Shown: positions 1 through 8,391, numbered from the stretch's first letter. The stretch is 36,665 nucleotides of DNA from Methyloglobulus morosus KoM1 (GCF_000496735.2 NZ_AYLO01000109.1:1-36665), one strand, 5' to 3'. The notes: generated from the letters alone by a model not told the origin. Numbers and translations: made by a program.

Positions 1-29
1 GTGATTTGTATGGATCAATAATATGCAAA

Positions 30-82
30 TATTATAATTTGTCAAGCAATTTATAATTTGTCAACTCAATTTATACTTGTCC
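30..82. repeat. Tandem ~20-bp AT-rich repeat array (three copies)
   Basis: The 14-mer TTATAATTTGTCAA occurs at 32-45 and again at 51-64. A diverged third copy, TTATACTTGTCC, lies at 71-82. The period is 19-20 bp, about two helical turns, so all copies face the same side of the DNA. Tandem sites of this size are typical of transposase-binding arrays at the ends of Tn7/Tn5053-like elements or of iteron-type binding sites. The window starts too close to decide which, and no such transposase gene is in view. Confidence 0.6.
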
Positions 83-111
83 AAATGCTCGAATTATAGA
101 ATTAGTGCTGT

Positions 112-1154
112 AGATACTGTTATCCCAGTCAAGCGAAATGAAGATTTGGGTTAAAAGGTTTTTGGGATTTTAGGACGCCAAAAGCGACATGGATCAGCTT
201 TCTCATCATGGCGCCGATAATCAGTTTGGGCGGTTTGCCGGACGCTGTTAATCGCGCCTTGAAATGTTTGCCCCATGCCGTTTTGTAAAGCGTGACCATG
301 GCGGGCATGTACAGCGCCTTGCGTAAGAACGCATGGCCGACCTTGGACAGCTTGGTTTTGCCTTTGACGCTGCTGCCGGATTCATGCTGCCTTGGGTCAA
401 GGCCGCCAAAAGCAGCGGCTTGCCGGCTATTGGCAAAACGCCCGGTGTCGGCATAGAACGCCAAAATGATAGCAATGGTGCGTTCGCCCAAGCCGGGGAT
501 GCTGTCAAGCAAGTCGCGCTGTTGTTTCAGGCTAGGATGGTTGTCGATATGGGCTTTGATGGCTTGGGCGAGGTGTTTTATTTCGGCGTCCAGCCAGTCC
601 AGGTGGTCTTGGATGTTGCCGCGCACGGCGTCACGGGATACCCCGAGGCGGTTGCATTCCTGAGTATGTATAGTTTGCAGCGCATCCAGGCGTAACACCA
701 AAGCCCGCAGGGTCAGTTCGGCCTCGCTGGGCGCTTGCCAAGGGCTAGGGTTGCGTTCGGCGCAGAAATTGGCGATAAGTTTGGCGTCAACCTTATCCGT
801 CTTGGTGCGAGTCAGGCAGGAAGCGCCGTAGGCCTTGATTTGGGCGGGGTTGACCACACTTGCCGCGAAGCCCTTGGCGGCCAGTGTGGGCAACGGCTTC
901 CCAATAAATGCCGGTCGCTTCCATGCAGGCATGGGGTTGGTTGGCTTGTTGGGTCGCCAGCCACGCCAGCAAGGCGGCGAAACCTTCGGACGTGTTGGGG
1001 ACAACTTTGGTGCGGAACTTGCCGTTTGGCAGGCGTAATGCGCAGTCTAGTTTAGCTTTTGAAACATCAATGCCGAGATGAAAATGTGTCATAGAAACCT
1101 CAAATGATCTACCTTGTGAATACAGGCTGCCGGAAACCGGGCCGAAGATACTGT
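112..1154 (-). mobile_element. IS110-family insertion sequence remnant (boundaries tentative)
   Basis: The element is recognised from its DEDD-type transposase reading frames at 129-1092. IS110 elements usually lack obvious terminal inverted repeats, and none were found. A 9-bp direct repeat, AGATACTGT, occurs at 112-120 and 1146-1154 and could mark the two junctions, but such a match could also arise by chance in these flanks. If those are the ends, only ~60 bp of noncoding DNA lies upstream of the transposase, short for an IS110 element carrying a guide (bridge) RNA. The true boundary may instead lie further right, before ~1320. Confidence 0.45.
129..1092 (-). pseudogene. IS110-family transposase, disrupted by one frameshift
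   Basis: Two overlapping minus-strand frames together make one ~320-aa IS110 transposase. The first (from ATG at 1092) carries the N-terminal RuvC-like motif GIDVSK and the MEATGIYWE acidic motif. The second carries KTDKVDAK with the last two acidic residues of the DEDD set, then the C-terminal transposase domain (SIPGLGERTIA, AAFGGLDPRQ) and the Ser-containing KLSKVGHAFLRKALY motif. The frames switch near 882-890, where AVAHT of frame one meets LAAKGFA of frame two, equivalent to a net +1 or -2 change. IS110 elements are not known for programmed frameshifting, so this is most likely a dead copy or a sequencing error. Downstream coding to NLHFA at 129 is intact. Confidence 0.85.
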
Positions 1155-1327
1155 CCGATCGTTGATCGAGGTGGGCGACTGCTGCATAATCTACGTCGCG
1201 GCCTTAACTTGCCAAGGTACGATACGGCATCCAACCACCCAACCCAGGATGCCTCCCAGGTATGTGTTCGCGCATAATTTATCGTTTAAATCTTGCTTGA
1301 ACAACATGAATTGGATAATACAAGGTA

Positions 1328-1400
1328 CGATTAGCGATAGCGTAATCGTACGCATGAGTTTTGTTGATTGCATTCCCTCCGATTACGCTATCGCTAATCG
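1328..1400. repeat. Long REP-like inverted repeat, 21-bp perfect arms
   Basis: The arms at 1328-1348 and 1380-1400 are perfect reverse complements over 21 bp, separated by 31 bp. The arm core GATTACGCTATCGCTAATC is itself nearly palindromic. Its form resembles REP/BIME elements mobilised by RAYT (REP-associated tyrosine) transposases. No RAYT gene is in the window, so this would be a non-autonomous copy. Confidence 0.75.
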
Positions 1401-1426
1401 GAGTTACGTGGACTATGGCAATCGCC

Positions 1427-1473
1427 CTATTCCCGTATGCCGCGCCGAGCATCGGAGCATTTATCGGGAATAG
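1427..1473. repeat. Inverted repeat, 9-bp arms
   Basis: CTATTCCCG at 1427-1435 is the exact reverse complement of CGGGAATAG at 1465-1473. It directly follows the larger REP-like repeat and is part of the same palindrome cluster. Confidence 0.5.
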
Positions 1474-1483
1474 CCCGTTAGGG

Positions 1484-1503
1484 GTGCGGCAGGGATGCCG
1501 CAC
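1484..1503. repeat. Perfect 8-bp stem hairpin
   Basis: GTGCGGCA and TGCCGCAC pair around a GGGA loop. No T-tract follows on either strand, so it is a repeat unit rather than an obvious terminator. Another hairpin, GGGAC-AGGAA-GTCCC at 1513-1527, follows immediately. Confidence 0.5.
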
Positions 1504-1533
1504 GTTGTCGGAGGGACAGGAAGTCCCTTCCGG

Positions 1534-1585
1534 CGACCCCCGGTAAATGCGAGAAGTCCAGGAAACAAGCGGCATCCGGGGGTCG
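1534..1585. repeat. Inverted repeat, 10-bp GC-rich arms
   Basis: CGACCCCCGG at 1534-1543 is the exact reverse complement of CCGGGGGTCG at 1576-1585. It belongs to the mosaic repeat region upstream of the hairpin at 1594-1629. Confidence 0.5.
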
Positions 1586-1593
1586 TTTCTTTT

Positions 1594-1629
1594 GGATACT
1601 TTGCTTTGGACAAGCAAAGAAAAGTATCC
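1594..1629. repeat. Long hairpin, 15-bp stem with one mismatch
   Basis: Bases 1594-1608 pair with 1615-1629 with a single mismatch around a 6-nt loop (GACAAG). Two further perfect hairpins follow: TGCCAGT/ACTGGCA at 1634-1653 and TGTCGC/GCGACA at 1665-1680. No gene end is close enough for these to be simple transcription terminators. Confidence 0.55.
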
Positions 1630-1690
1630 CGCCTGCCAGTGTGGGAACTGGCATTAAAATCAATTGTCGCGTTAGCGACACAATATTGTG

Positions 1691-1720
1691 TTCATGGTTC
1701 GACAAGCTCACCACGAACGG
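1691..1720. repeat. Dispersed repeat unit, also present at the right end of the window
   Basis: Read on the minus strand this unit begins CCGTTCGTGGTGAGC and continues CTTGTCGAAC. A close relative begins at 36589 (CCGTTCGTGCTGAGC). The unit contains a GTTCG/CGAAC stem (1697-1701 and 1714-1718). Two copies at opposite ends of a 36-kb segment indicate a dispersed intergenic repeat family. Confidence 0.6.
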
Positions 1721-1895
1721 ATTTATATAAACCATCACTGGTATCTGGATGCCGGCAGCGGCGCAAGTTCCTACTTGCTTGCCGCACTTCCGCCATCCTT
1801 GGCGGTCGTCCATGCAGAAATGACGGCATCACAAATAACCGACTTACAAAATCCAATTCCTTAGCCCTTCACCCAAGGGTAGAAGGTATCAAAAA

Positions 1896-4547
1896 TTACA
1901 TCAAACTCTTACTCGCCACCTCATACACATCCCTCGAAATCGAGGGGCTGTTCATCACTCGCTCCAGTTGGGTTTTCATCAGGTTTTGGCGGGTAGGGTC
2001 AAAGCGCCGCCAGGAGGTCAGGGGGCCTAACATGCGGGAGGCGACTTGGGGGTTTAGGATATCGAGCGCGATCACATGGTTGGCCAGGAATTCATAGCCT
2101 TGACCGTTGACGGCGTGGAAATGGAGCGAGTTGGCTTGGGTGAATGAACCGATGACCGCCCTGACACGGTTGGGCGTTCCTAAGTCGAAGGCTGGGTGCG
2201 CGGTCAATGAGACGACCGTGGCGAAAGCATCCGGCATGGGGCTGGATGCCTGGATGGCGAACCATTTGTCGATGACTAGCGCTTCTTGCTGCCATTTCTG
2301 GTAAAAAAGCGTCAAGCATTCCTGTTTTGCTGGATGGGGATAATTGACGATATTCGCTAAAGCGGCGATTTGGTCAGTCATATTGTTCGCTGTGTTGAAT
2401 TGTTGCGTTGACCATTGTTGAACCTTCTCGTTGCCCAGGCGGCTGAGAAAACTCAGGCTCACGTTTTTAATACGCCGCCTGCCTATTGCACCCGCATCGA
2501 ATTGACCGGATTCGTCGCGGTGATTGTCCAAGTATAAGGCTTCCAATTCAGGTTGTAACTGTTCGGCAAGGGTTCGGACGACGAATTCCCGAGCCTTGTG
2601 GATAGCTTCTACGTCCACCACCTGCATTTGTTCAGCCAGATACCCTTCCGATGGCAGGCTTAATAACAAGGAAAAATAAGACAAGTCTTCCCAGGATTGC
2701 GAAAGCACCCGTTTGAAAGCGTCGATAATGATGGGAGGGAGGTTCAGGGGTCGACCTTGCTGGCTATCGACAATAAGCCCAGTGATGACTTGTCCCACGA
2801 GTTGTTGGCCTGCTTCCCAACGGTTAAACGTGTCGCTGTCGTAGCTCAACAGGAACGCCAGTTCATCCAGGCTGCGTTCCATCGTCAATTTGACGGGGGC
2901 AGAAAAGTTTCTCAGGATGGATGCTACGGGCTTTTCCGCCAAACCCGTAAAGGTAAATGTTTGCTCAGCGGCGGTCAGCTGCAAGATGACTTCATAGTTT
3001 CCTGTCGCTGATTCTTGCAAGTTACACGGTATCGCATTGCCTTGCTTGTCAAGTAAGCCAACGGTGATCGGAATATGCAGCAGTTCTTTTGCGGGTTGCC
3101 CTGGCGTTGGCGCACAGTGTTGCTTAATTGTCAGAGCCAGTGTTTTTTCGTCGGTACGGTAGTTTTCTATGACATGGATAACGGGCGTGCCCGCCTGGCT
3201 ATACCAACGCCGGAACTGGTTTAAATCCCTTCCATTAGCGGCTTCCATCGCACTGACAAAATCATCGCAAGTGACGGCTTGCCCGTCATGGCGTTGGAAA
3301 TAACAATCACAGCCCTTACGGAATCCTTCCGAACCTAAGAGGGTGTGCAACATCCGCACGACTTCGGCACCTTTTTCATAGACCGTCAAGGTGTAGAAAT
3401 TGTTGATTTCTATATACGCATCAGGGCGGATGGGGTGCGCTAACGGGCCAGCATCTTCGGCAAATTGCCGTGTCCTGAGCATGTTGACATCTTCGATGCG
3501 TTTGACCGCTTTGGATGAACGGTCGCCGCTAAACTCTTGATCGCGGAATACCGTAAAGCCTTCCTTTAAGCTGAGTTGGAACCAGTCGCGGCAAGTGATG
3601 CGGTTGCCCGTCCAATTGTGGAAATATTCATGGCCGATCACGCCTTCGATATGTTCGTAGTCCGAATCGGTGGCCGTGTCAGGGCGTGCCAGGACGAATT
3701 TGGTGTTGAAGATATTCAAGCCCTTGTTTTCCATCGCACCCATGTTGAAATGGCTGACGGCGACGATCATGTAAAGATCGAGGTCATATTCGCGCCCGTA
3801 AACCTGTTCGTCCCAGGCCATCGCATTTTTTAGCGATTGCATGGCGTGGCCGCATTTATCGATATCGTGTTGTTCCACAAAAATCTGCAAGCCTACCTTA
3901 CGCCCGGATAGGGTCGTAAAACTGTCTTCTAAGCATTCCAATTGCCCTGCAACCAGCGCGAATAAGTAGCATGGCTTGCTGAACGGGTCTTCCCACGTTA
4001 CCCAATGCCGGTTATTGTCGTCATCCCCTTGGGCGATAAGATTGCCGTTGGACAGCAAAATCGGATAGCGGTCTTTATCGCCCACCAGTGTGGTGGTGAA
4101 TTTTGCCATCACGTCGGGACGGTCGAGGAAGTAGGTGATTTTCCTGAAACCTTCCGCTTCGCATTGGGTGCATAACATGCCATTGGACAAATACAAGCCT
4201 TCCAGGGCGGTATTGGCTTTGGGGTTGATTTCATTTTCGATGTTGAGTGTGAACGGGCGTTGTTGCGGCACGTCATGAATAATCAATGATTCCGGCGTGA
4301 TGTGGTAGTCCGCTTCGGTCAATTCCTGGTCATCGTTAAGGACGATGCGTATCAATTTGAGATTTTCGCCTGCCAGGACCAACGCCGTTTCCGACGACTG
4401 GCTGTTGGGATTACGGGCTAAGGAAAGCCTGGAAACAACCTGTGTCCGTCGTTCGTCCAAGGTAAAATTAAGCTCGACGGTATGGATGAGATAATCGGGT
4501 ACTTGGTAATCTTTCAGGTAGATCGTTTGGGGATTGGCATCGCGCAT
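1896..4547 (-). CDS. pepN: Aminopeptidase N (M1 family zinc metallopeptidase)
   Basis: This 883-aa protein is full length for bacterial PepN, a cytosolic enzyme that removes N-terminal residues from peptides in the last steps of protein turnover. The exopeptidase motif GAMEN is at residues 270-274. The zinc site HEYFH (306-310) is followed by the third ligand Glu in LKEG (about 329), so the enzyme should be active. The C-terminal half has the DUF3458-type helical domain of the PepN branch. The ATG at 4547 follows an AAGGTA ribosome-binding site and overlaps the stop of the upstream DUF423 gene (TAATG), implying translational coupling. The order moaB-DUF423-pepN on one strand suggests cotranscription, without an obvious functional link. 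Confidence 0.97.
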   Translation of the reverse strand: MRDANPQTIYLKDYQVPDYLIHTVELNFTLDERRTQVVSRLSLARNPNSQSSETALVLAGENLKLIRIVLNDDQELTEADYHITPESLIIHDVPQQRPFTLNIENEINPKANTALEGLYLSNGMLCTQCEAEGFRKITYFLDRPDVMAKFTTTLVGDKDRYPILLSNGNLIAQGDDDNNRHWVTWEDPFSKPCYLFALVAGQLECLEDSFTTLSGRKVGLQIFVEQHDIDKCGHAMQSLKNAMAWDEQVYGREYDLDLYMIVAVSHFNMGAMENKGLNIFNTKFVLARPDTATDSDYEHIEGVIGHEYFHNWTGNRITCRDWFQLSLKEGFTVFRDQEFSGDRSSKAVKRIEDVNMLRTRQFAEDAGPLAHPIRPDAYIEINNFYTLTVYEKGAEVVRMLHTLLGSEGFRKGCDCYFQRHDGQAVTCDDFVSAMEAANGRDLNQFRRWYSQAGTPVIHVIENYRTDEKTLALTIKQHCAPTPGQPAKELLHIPITVGLLDKQGNAIPCNLQESATGNYEVILQLTAAEQTFTFTGLAEKPVASILRNFSAPVKLTMERSLDELAFLLSYDSDTFNRWEAGQQLVGQVITGLIVDSQQGRPLNLPPIIIDAFKRVLSQSWEDLSYFSLLLSLPSEGYLAEQMQVVDVEAIHKAREFVVRTLAEQLQPELEALYLDNHRDESGQFDAGAIGRRRIKNVSLSFLSRLGNEKVQQWSTQQFNTANNMTDQIAALANIVNYPHPAKQECLTLFYQKWQQEALVIDKWFAIQASSPMPDAFATVVSLTAHPAFDLGTPNRVRAVIGSFTQANSLHFHAVNGQGYEFLANHVIALDILNPQVASRMLGPLTSWRRFDPTRQNLMKTQLERVMNSPSISRDVYEVASKSLM

Positions 4548-4939
4548 TATTGGTACCTTTTTTTAGGTTTATTTTTATTGGCGGAGAGACAAAGCAATAG
4601 CCAAGACAATAGAAAACAAAGTCCGCCTACTGGCGTTATCATGCCGAACTGGGGAATATTAAGCAGTACAAGCAAGTATAAACTACCGGAAAACAACAGG
4701 ATGCCAAGAAACATCAGCCAGCCAGCCCATGCGGCCAGTTTTGATTCGGGCGTATGTTGTTGCACCAAGGCGATAGCGATCAATCCCAAGGAATGCCACA
4801 TTTGATAAGTGACACCTGTTTGATAAACCGCTAAGGATTCTGCGCTTAACGTGGCCTTTAAGGCGTGGGCACCGAAGGCGCCAAAGCCTACAGCCAGAAA
4901 AGCACAAAATGCACCGAGAAAAATAAACACTGATTTCAT
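4547..4939 (-). CDS. DUF423 small integral membrane protein (YgdD-like)
   Basis: This 130-aa, very hydrophobic protein has four predicted membrane segments and the N-terminal GAFGAHALK motif typical of the DUF423 family. Family function is not established. It sits in the inner membrane and ends in a short basic cytoplasmic tail (NKNKPKKRYQ). Its start lies 1 bp after the moaB stop and its stop overlaps the pepN ATG, so the three genes form a compact cluster. Confidence 0.9.
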   Translation of the reverse strand: MKSVFIFLGAFCAFLAVGFGAFGAHALKATLSAESLAVYQTGVTYQMWHSLGLIAIALVQQHTPESKLAAWAGWLMFLGILLFSGSLYLLVLLNIPQFGMITPVGGLCFLLSWLLLCLSANKNKPKKRYQ

Positions 4940-4940
4940 C

Positions 4941-5468
4941 TTATTTCTCCTTTAACCTGGGCATGAGTTGCACCAGATTACAGGGACGGGTACGAAAATC
5001 CAGTTGTTCTTTGATTAGGCTATCCCAAGCGGTACGACAAGCACCCGATGAACCCGGCAAACAAAAAATGTAGGTGCCATTAGCGACACCAGCAATCGCC
5101 CGCGATTGGATGGTGGAGGTCTTGATATCCTGGTAGGACAGCATTCTAAAGGTTTCGCCAAAACCGTCCAGCACTTTGTCCAGCAGAGGCAAGACAGCTT
5201 CCGGTGTACCATCCCGCCCTGTCACCCCAGTCCCGCCTGTTGTGATGATGGCATCGACGGTTTCAGAGGCAATCCAGTTGGAAACAACCGCCCTTATTTG
5301 GTAGATATTGTCGGGAACAATCACTTTTTCAAACAGCCTATGTCCGGCGGTAGCGAGCGATTCAACCAGCGTTTTACCGGAAACGTCATCGGCTTCAGTT
5401 CGGGTATCCGAGATGACCAATACGGCAATGGATAAGGGGATGAAGTGTTTTTCTGTGCTCACAATCAA
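4941..5468 (-). CDS. moaB: Molybdenum cofactor biosynthesis protein B (MoaB/MogA family)
   Basis: This ~175-aa MoCF-fold protein contains the molybdopterin-binding signature [15 protein letters not shown] at residues 76-90 and the LPGSSGA motif near residue 138. MoaB/MogA proteins adenylylate molybdopterin before metal insertion, although the role of MoaB is uncertain in species that also have MogA. No other moa/moe genes are nearby. The start is not settled: the longest frame begins with TTG at 5468, and a GTG at 5462 is an alternative. Neither has a clear Shine-Dalgarno sequence and no ATG lies in the proper N-terminal region. The conserved domain begins by residue 10, so function is unaffected. 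Confidence 0.9.
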   Translation of the reverse strand: MIVSTEKHFIPLSIAVLVISDTRTEADDVSGKTLVESLATAGHRLFEKVIVPDNIYQIRAVVSNWIASETVDAIITTGGTGVTGRDGTPEAVLPLLDKVLDGFGETFRMLSYQDIKTSTIQSRAIAGVANGTYIFCLPGSSGACRTAWDSLIKEQLDFRTRPCNLVQLMPRLKEK

Positions 5469-5563
5469 TAGCGTTAGTGTTTAAATCGGGCTATTAAATA
5501 ACCAAGATGGCCGGTAGCACAAGTTATTTCAATACGTCCCATCAGGCATCACACTGTGGAAAC

Positions 5564-6931
5564 TTAATTCAACATGACAAAGAAGGCTTCTTGCCCCCGC
5601 TGTACATTCAAGAGCAATTCCGATTTGGCATCTATAACCTGCTTTAATTCGTCGAGATTGTGGACCCGATATTGATTGGCGGACACGATTACGTCACCTG
5701 GACGCAAGCCTATCTTCCAGGCATAAGAAGCCGTATTGATTTTTTCTATGACAATCCCCTCAATTTGATCCCGTTGCGAGTTGCTGAGGACGGTGCCTTG
5801 CAATCTTGGATGCAGCTTATCTCCAATAAGTTGCGCCCGTTCCTGTTTTCCTATGACGGCGGTGGTTTCCAATTTTTCGTCGCCGCGATAGTATTCAAGG
5901 TCTACTTTGTCGCCAATTTGCAGCAAACCGATGATATTGCGGAGTTCATGGCTGTTTTTAATCGCTTTGCCGTTTGCGGAGACGATGATATCGCCTAAAG
6001 CTAGGCCGGCTTTTTCGGCAGGGGAATTATTTTCAATACGGCTGATCGCCGCGCCTTGCATGTCTTTCAAATTGAAAGCCTTGACCAGTTCCGGCGTTAA
6101 ATCTTGGGTCGTGACCCCCAATAAGCCTCGACGGACTTCACCATGCTTAACTAACGATTCCTTTATCGTCATCACCATATTGGCCGGAATGGCAAAGCCG
6201 ATACCGACATTGCCGCCGGTCGGTGCCAATATTGCCGTGTTCATGCCCACGAATTCACCGCGTAAGTTAACGAGCGCGCCGCCTGAATTGCCGGGGTTAA
6301 TGGAGGCATCCGTTTGGATAAAGTCTTCATAGCCCTCAATGCCCAGCCCTGAACGACCCAATGCGCTGACAATACCGGATGTTACGGTTTGGCCCAAGCC
6401 AAACGGGTTACCAATAGCGACCACAAAATCGCCGACCCTTAACTGGCTGGAATCCGCAAACGGCAGTTGAGTCAAGTTATTGGCCGGAATGCGGATGATG
6501 GCCACATCGGCTTCTGGATCTTTGCCCACAACTTCGGCATTCAATTGACGGCCATCGGTCAATGTCACCATAATTTTGTCGGCCTTATCGATAACATGGT
6601 TGTTAGTCAACACGTAGCCTTGATCTCTGTCTATAATGACACCGGAACCTAGGCTGTTTTTTTGCTGCTTGCGCGATTGGTTGGGGACGTTAAAAAAATG
6701 CCGAAAAAAAGGGTCTTGCATCAGCGGGTGCTGTGCGACCTCAATACTGGTGGACGTGGAAATATTGACGACTGCCGGCATACTGCGTTCCAGCATGGGC
6801 GCCAGCGAGGGCATGGCTTGATTTTCGGTAAAAGCGGGTAACCCGATGGCATGGCCCAACGAATTAAAGAAGAGAAAAATCGATAAGATGCTAATAAAAT
6901 TCAGCGGCTTGACTAACTTATGGGGTCTCAT
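5564..6931 (-). CDS. degQ: DegQ/DegP-type periplasmic serine protease (Do family)
   Basis: This periplasmic trypsin-fold protease has two PDZ domains and degrades misfolded envelope proteins. From the ATG at 6931 the protein is 455 aa. A signal-anchor-like hydrophobic stretch lies near residues 10-28. The catalytic triad is His in TNNHVID (~112), Asp in EADVAI (~142) and Ser in GNSGGAL (~216). PDZ1 spans about 250-335 and PDZ2 about 365-450. An upstream in-frame TTG at 6979 would lengthen the frame, but it lies before the start point predicted from the promoter at 6967-6994, so ATG 6931 is preferred. The gene is monocistronic and divergent from the cNMP-rhodanese gene. MucD and HtrA are synonyms in related species. 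Confidence 0.95.
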   Translation of the reverse strand: MRPHKLVKPLNFISILSIFLFFNSLGHAIGLPAFTENQAMPSLAPMLERSMPAVVNISTSTSIEVAQHPLMQDPFFRHFFNVPNQSRKQQKNSLGSGVIIDRDQGYVLTNNHVIDKADKIMVTLTDGRQLNAEVVGKDPEADVAIIRIPANNLTQLPFADSSQLRVGDFVVAIGNPFGLGQTVTSGIVSALGRSGLGIEGYEDFIQTDASINPGNSGGALVNLRGEFVGMNTAILAPTGGNVGIGFAIPANMVMTIKESLVKHGEVRRGLLGVTTQDLTPELVKAFNLKDMQGAAISRIENNSPAEKAGLALGDIIVSANGKAIKNSHELRNIIGLLQIGDKVDLEYYRGDEKLETTAVIGKQERAQLIGDKLHPRLQGTVLSNSQRDQIEGIVIEKINTASYAWKIGLRPGDVIVSANQYRVHNLDELKQVIDAKSELLLNVQRGQEAFFVMLN

Positions 6932-6966
6932 GGTTGTTCCAAGGTTGTTAAACGCGGTTGGTAGAC

Positions 6967-6994
6967 AATATAGGTTCAAAAATGTTTAATTCAA
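6967..6994 (-). promoter_or_regulatory. Predicted sigma-70 promoter of degQ
   Basis: On the minus strand, TTGAAT (6989-6994) and TATATT (6967-6972) are separated by 16 bp. The expected start near 6960 gives a leader of about 30 nt before ATG 6931. It matches a housekeeping promoter better than a sigma-E promoter. It is predicted from sequence only. Confidence 0.5.
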
Positions 6995-7056
6995 GGTTTG
7001 AAATCCGTATTTTTATCCCTACGGCGGGATTGGTTTGTACAATTTGTGAGCGTTAA

Positions 7057-8391
7057 ATGGCAGTCCAAAGCAATTCTGATGAGAGCCGCATCCTGCGTCG
7101 ATTTTATCCTTTAGCAACCTTTCCTAGCGAGGCATTCAAGGAATTATGCGCGAATGTGACGGTGGAACAAATTCAGGATGCCGCCCTTTTCAAGAAAGGC
7201 GACACCAATGCCGATCTGGTCTACTTGCTGGATGGCAGTGTGTCTCTACAGTCGGAAGGCCTTGTCGTCGAGGTCATTGACTCGGAAAGCGAGTCCGCAA
7301 AGTTTGCTTTAGCGCATCAGCTTCCGAGAAAAATTGATGCCATAGCAAATGGTGTGGTGCGTATTGTCCGCCTGGATGCACATACCGTAAACAATCCGCC
7401 ACCTGCGGTGTTTCGTGAAGACCAAGGATATACGGTTATTGAAGAATCTGCCGAAGATTCTGACGACTGGATGACTGCCGTATTGCGGTTACCGCTTTTT
7501 CAGGCCTTACCGCCCGCCAATTTACAGAAAATCCTTATCTCGTTGAAAACCACCCAATTCGCTGAGGGTGAGGTCATTATTGCTAAAGGTAGCGAGGTAG
7601 AGTATTTCTACATCATAAAAAAAGGCCAGTGCTTGCTTTCCCGTAAGCCGTTGGATGGTCACAGTGAAATCAAGTTGGGTGCGGGTGAAAGTTTCGGGGA
7701 AGAATATTTGATTACGGATAAGCCTGCCCAGGAAACAATCACTGCGCTTTCGGATGTCAGCTTGATCCAACTGGAAAAAAAGCATTTTTTGACGCAAATT
7801 AAGGCCCCGACACTCACGTTTATCTCCCATGAGGCAATGCCCGATGCGGTAAAAAATGGGGCAGTATTGTTAGATGTCCGTTTGCCGCACCTTTACGAAA
7901 ACAGCAACCTTGATAGCAGCGCCAATATACCGTTGTCGTCTTTGCGGATGCGTATAGCCGAAATACCCAAGGATAAGCAAGTTATTGTGGTCTGCGGCAA
8001 TGGCAAAGAAAGTGAGGCGGGTGCATTTTTGTTGCTTAAGAACAAATTCAATGCCACTGTCTTAAAAGAAGGCGTGGGCATTGAGGAAGAGGAGGGTGAA
8101 ACGGATATTGCGGATGTTGGCGATAATCAACAAGACACGCTGCAAGCAAGCCCGCACGATAGCGATAATATAAGCAAGGAGATTTCAGAATCAACGGCCT
8201 TGAATCCTGAAACCGAGATAAAGTTGTTAAAAGCGGAAAACGAAAGGTTAATCCAACTTAACTGCGATCTTGAAAAAAGGAACGCCACGCTTCAAGCTGA
8301 AAAAGACCAAGCCGAAAATCAATGCGAGGTACTTACCCAGCAAATCGAACGGCTCAAAGGCATCCTGAACAGGTTCACAAAACGACAATAA
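7057..8391 (+). CDS. Cyclic-nucleotide-binding-fold/rhodanese/coiled-coil protein
   Basis: This 444-aa cytoplasmic protein has an unusual domain chain. Residues ~20-115 form a degenerate cNMP-binding-like fold. Residues ~140-245 form a clear second cNMP fold containing GAGESFGEEYL. Residues ~255-340 form a rhodanese domain with a candidate active Cys313 in VVCGNGKESE. An acidic linker (~341-380) and a coiled coil (~385-437) follow. In the second fold the Arg that normally contacts the cyclic phosphate is absent (PAQETITAL), so it may not bind cAMP. There is no helix-turn-helix, so it is not a Crp-type regulator. It is a single gene divergent from degQ. A scaffold or redox/sulfur-responsive role is possible, but function is unknown. 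Confidence 0.85.
   Translation: MAVQSNSDESRILRRFYPLATFPSEAFKELCANVTVEQIQDAALFKKGDTNADLVYLLDGSVSLQSEGLVVEVIDSESESAKFALAHQLPRKIDAIANGVVRIVRLDAHTVNNPPPAVFREDQGYTVIEESAEDSDDWMTAVLRLPLFQALPPANLQKILISLKTTQFAEGEVIIAKGSEVEYFYIIKKGQCLLSRKPLDGHSEIKLGAGESFGEEYLITDKPAQETITALSDVSLIQLEKKHFLTQIKAPTLTFISHEAMPDAVKNGAVLLDVRLPHLYENSNLDSSANIPLSSLRMRIAEIPKDKQVIVVCGNGKESEAGAFLLLKNKFNATVLKEGVGIEEEEGETDIADVGDNQQDTLQASPHDSDNISKEISESTALNPETEIKLLKAENERLIQLNCDLEKRNATLQAEKDQAENQCEVLTQQIERLKGILNRFTKRQ

Larger units (their letters stand above)
1093..1895. other. Gene-free accessory region full of palindromes
   Basis: No convincing gene lies between the IS110 transposase and pepN. The first ~230 bp follow the transposase start and may include the end of the insertion element. 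From 1328 to 1720 the sequence is a succession of inverted repeats, listed separately. Short open frames here translate to low-complexity or repeat-derived peptides and have no ribosome-binding sites. The part from ~1480 to 1630 resembles dispersed intergenic repeats I recall from other Gammaproteobacteria, but this cannot be confirmed here. Confidence 0.7.

Noticed and set aside
1495-2097. 200-codon plus-strand open frame over the repeat region and the pepN 3' end
   Set aside because: It runs through several palindromic repeats, has no ribosome-binding site and its last ~200 bp are antisense to pepN, a certain gene.
6932-6979. Upstream TTG start for the DegQ-type protease
   Set aside because: It falls upstream of the transcription start predicted from the promoter at 6967-6994, and the ATG at 6931 gives a better signal-anchor position.
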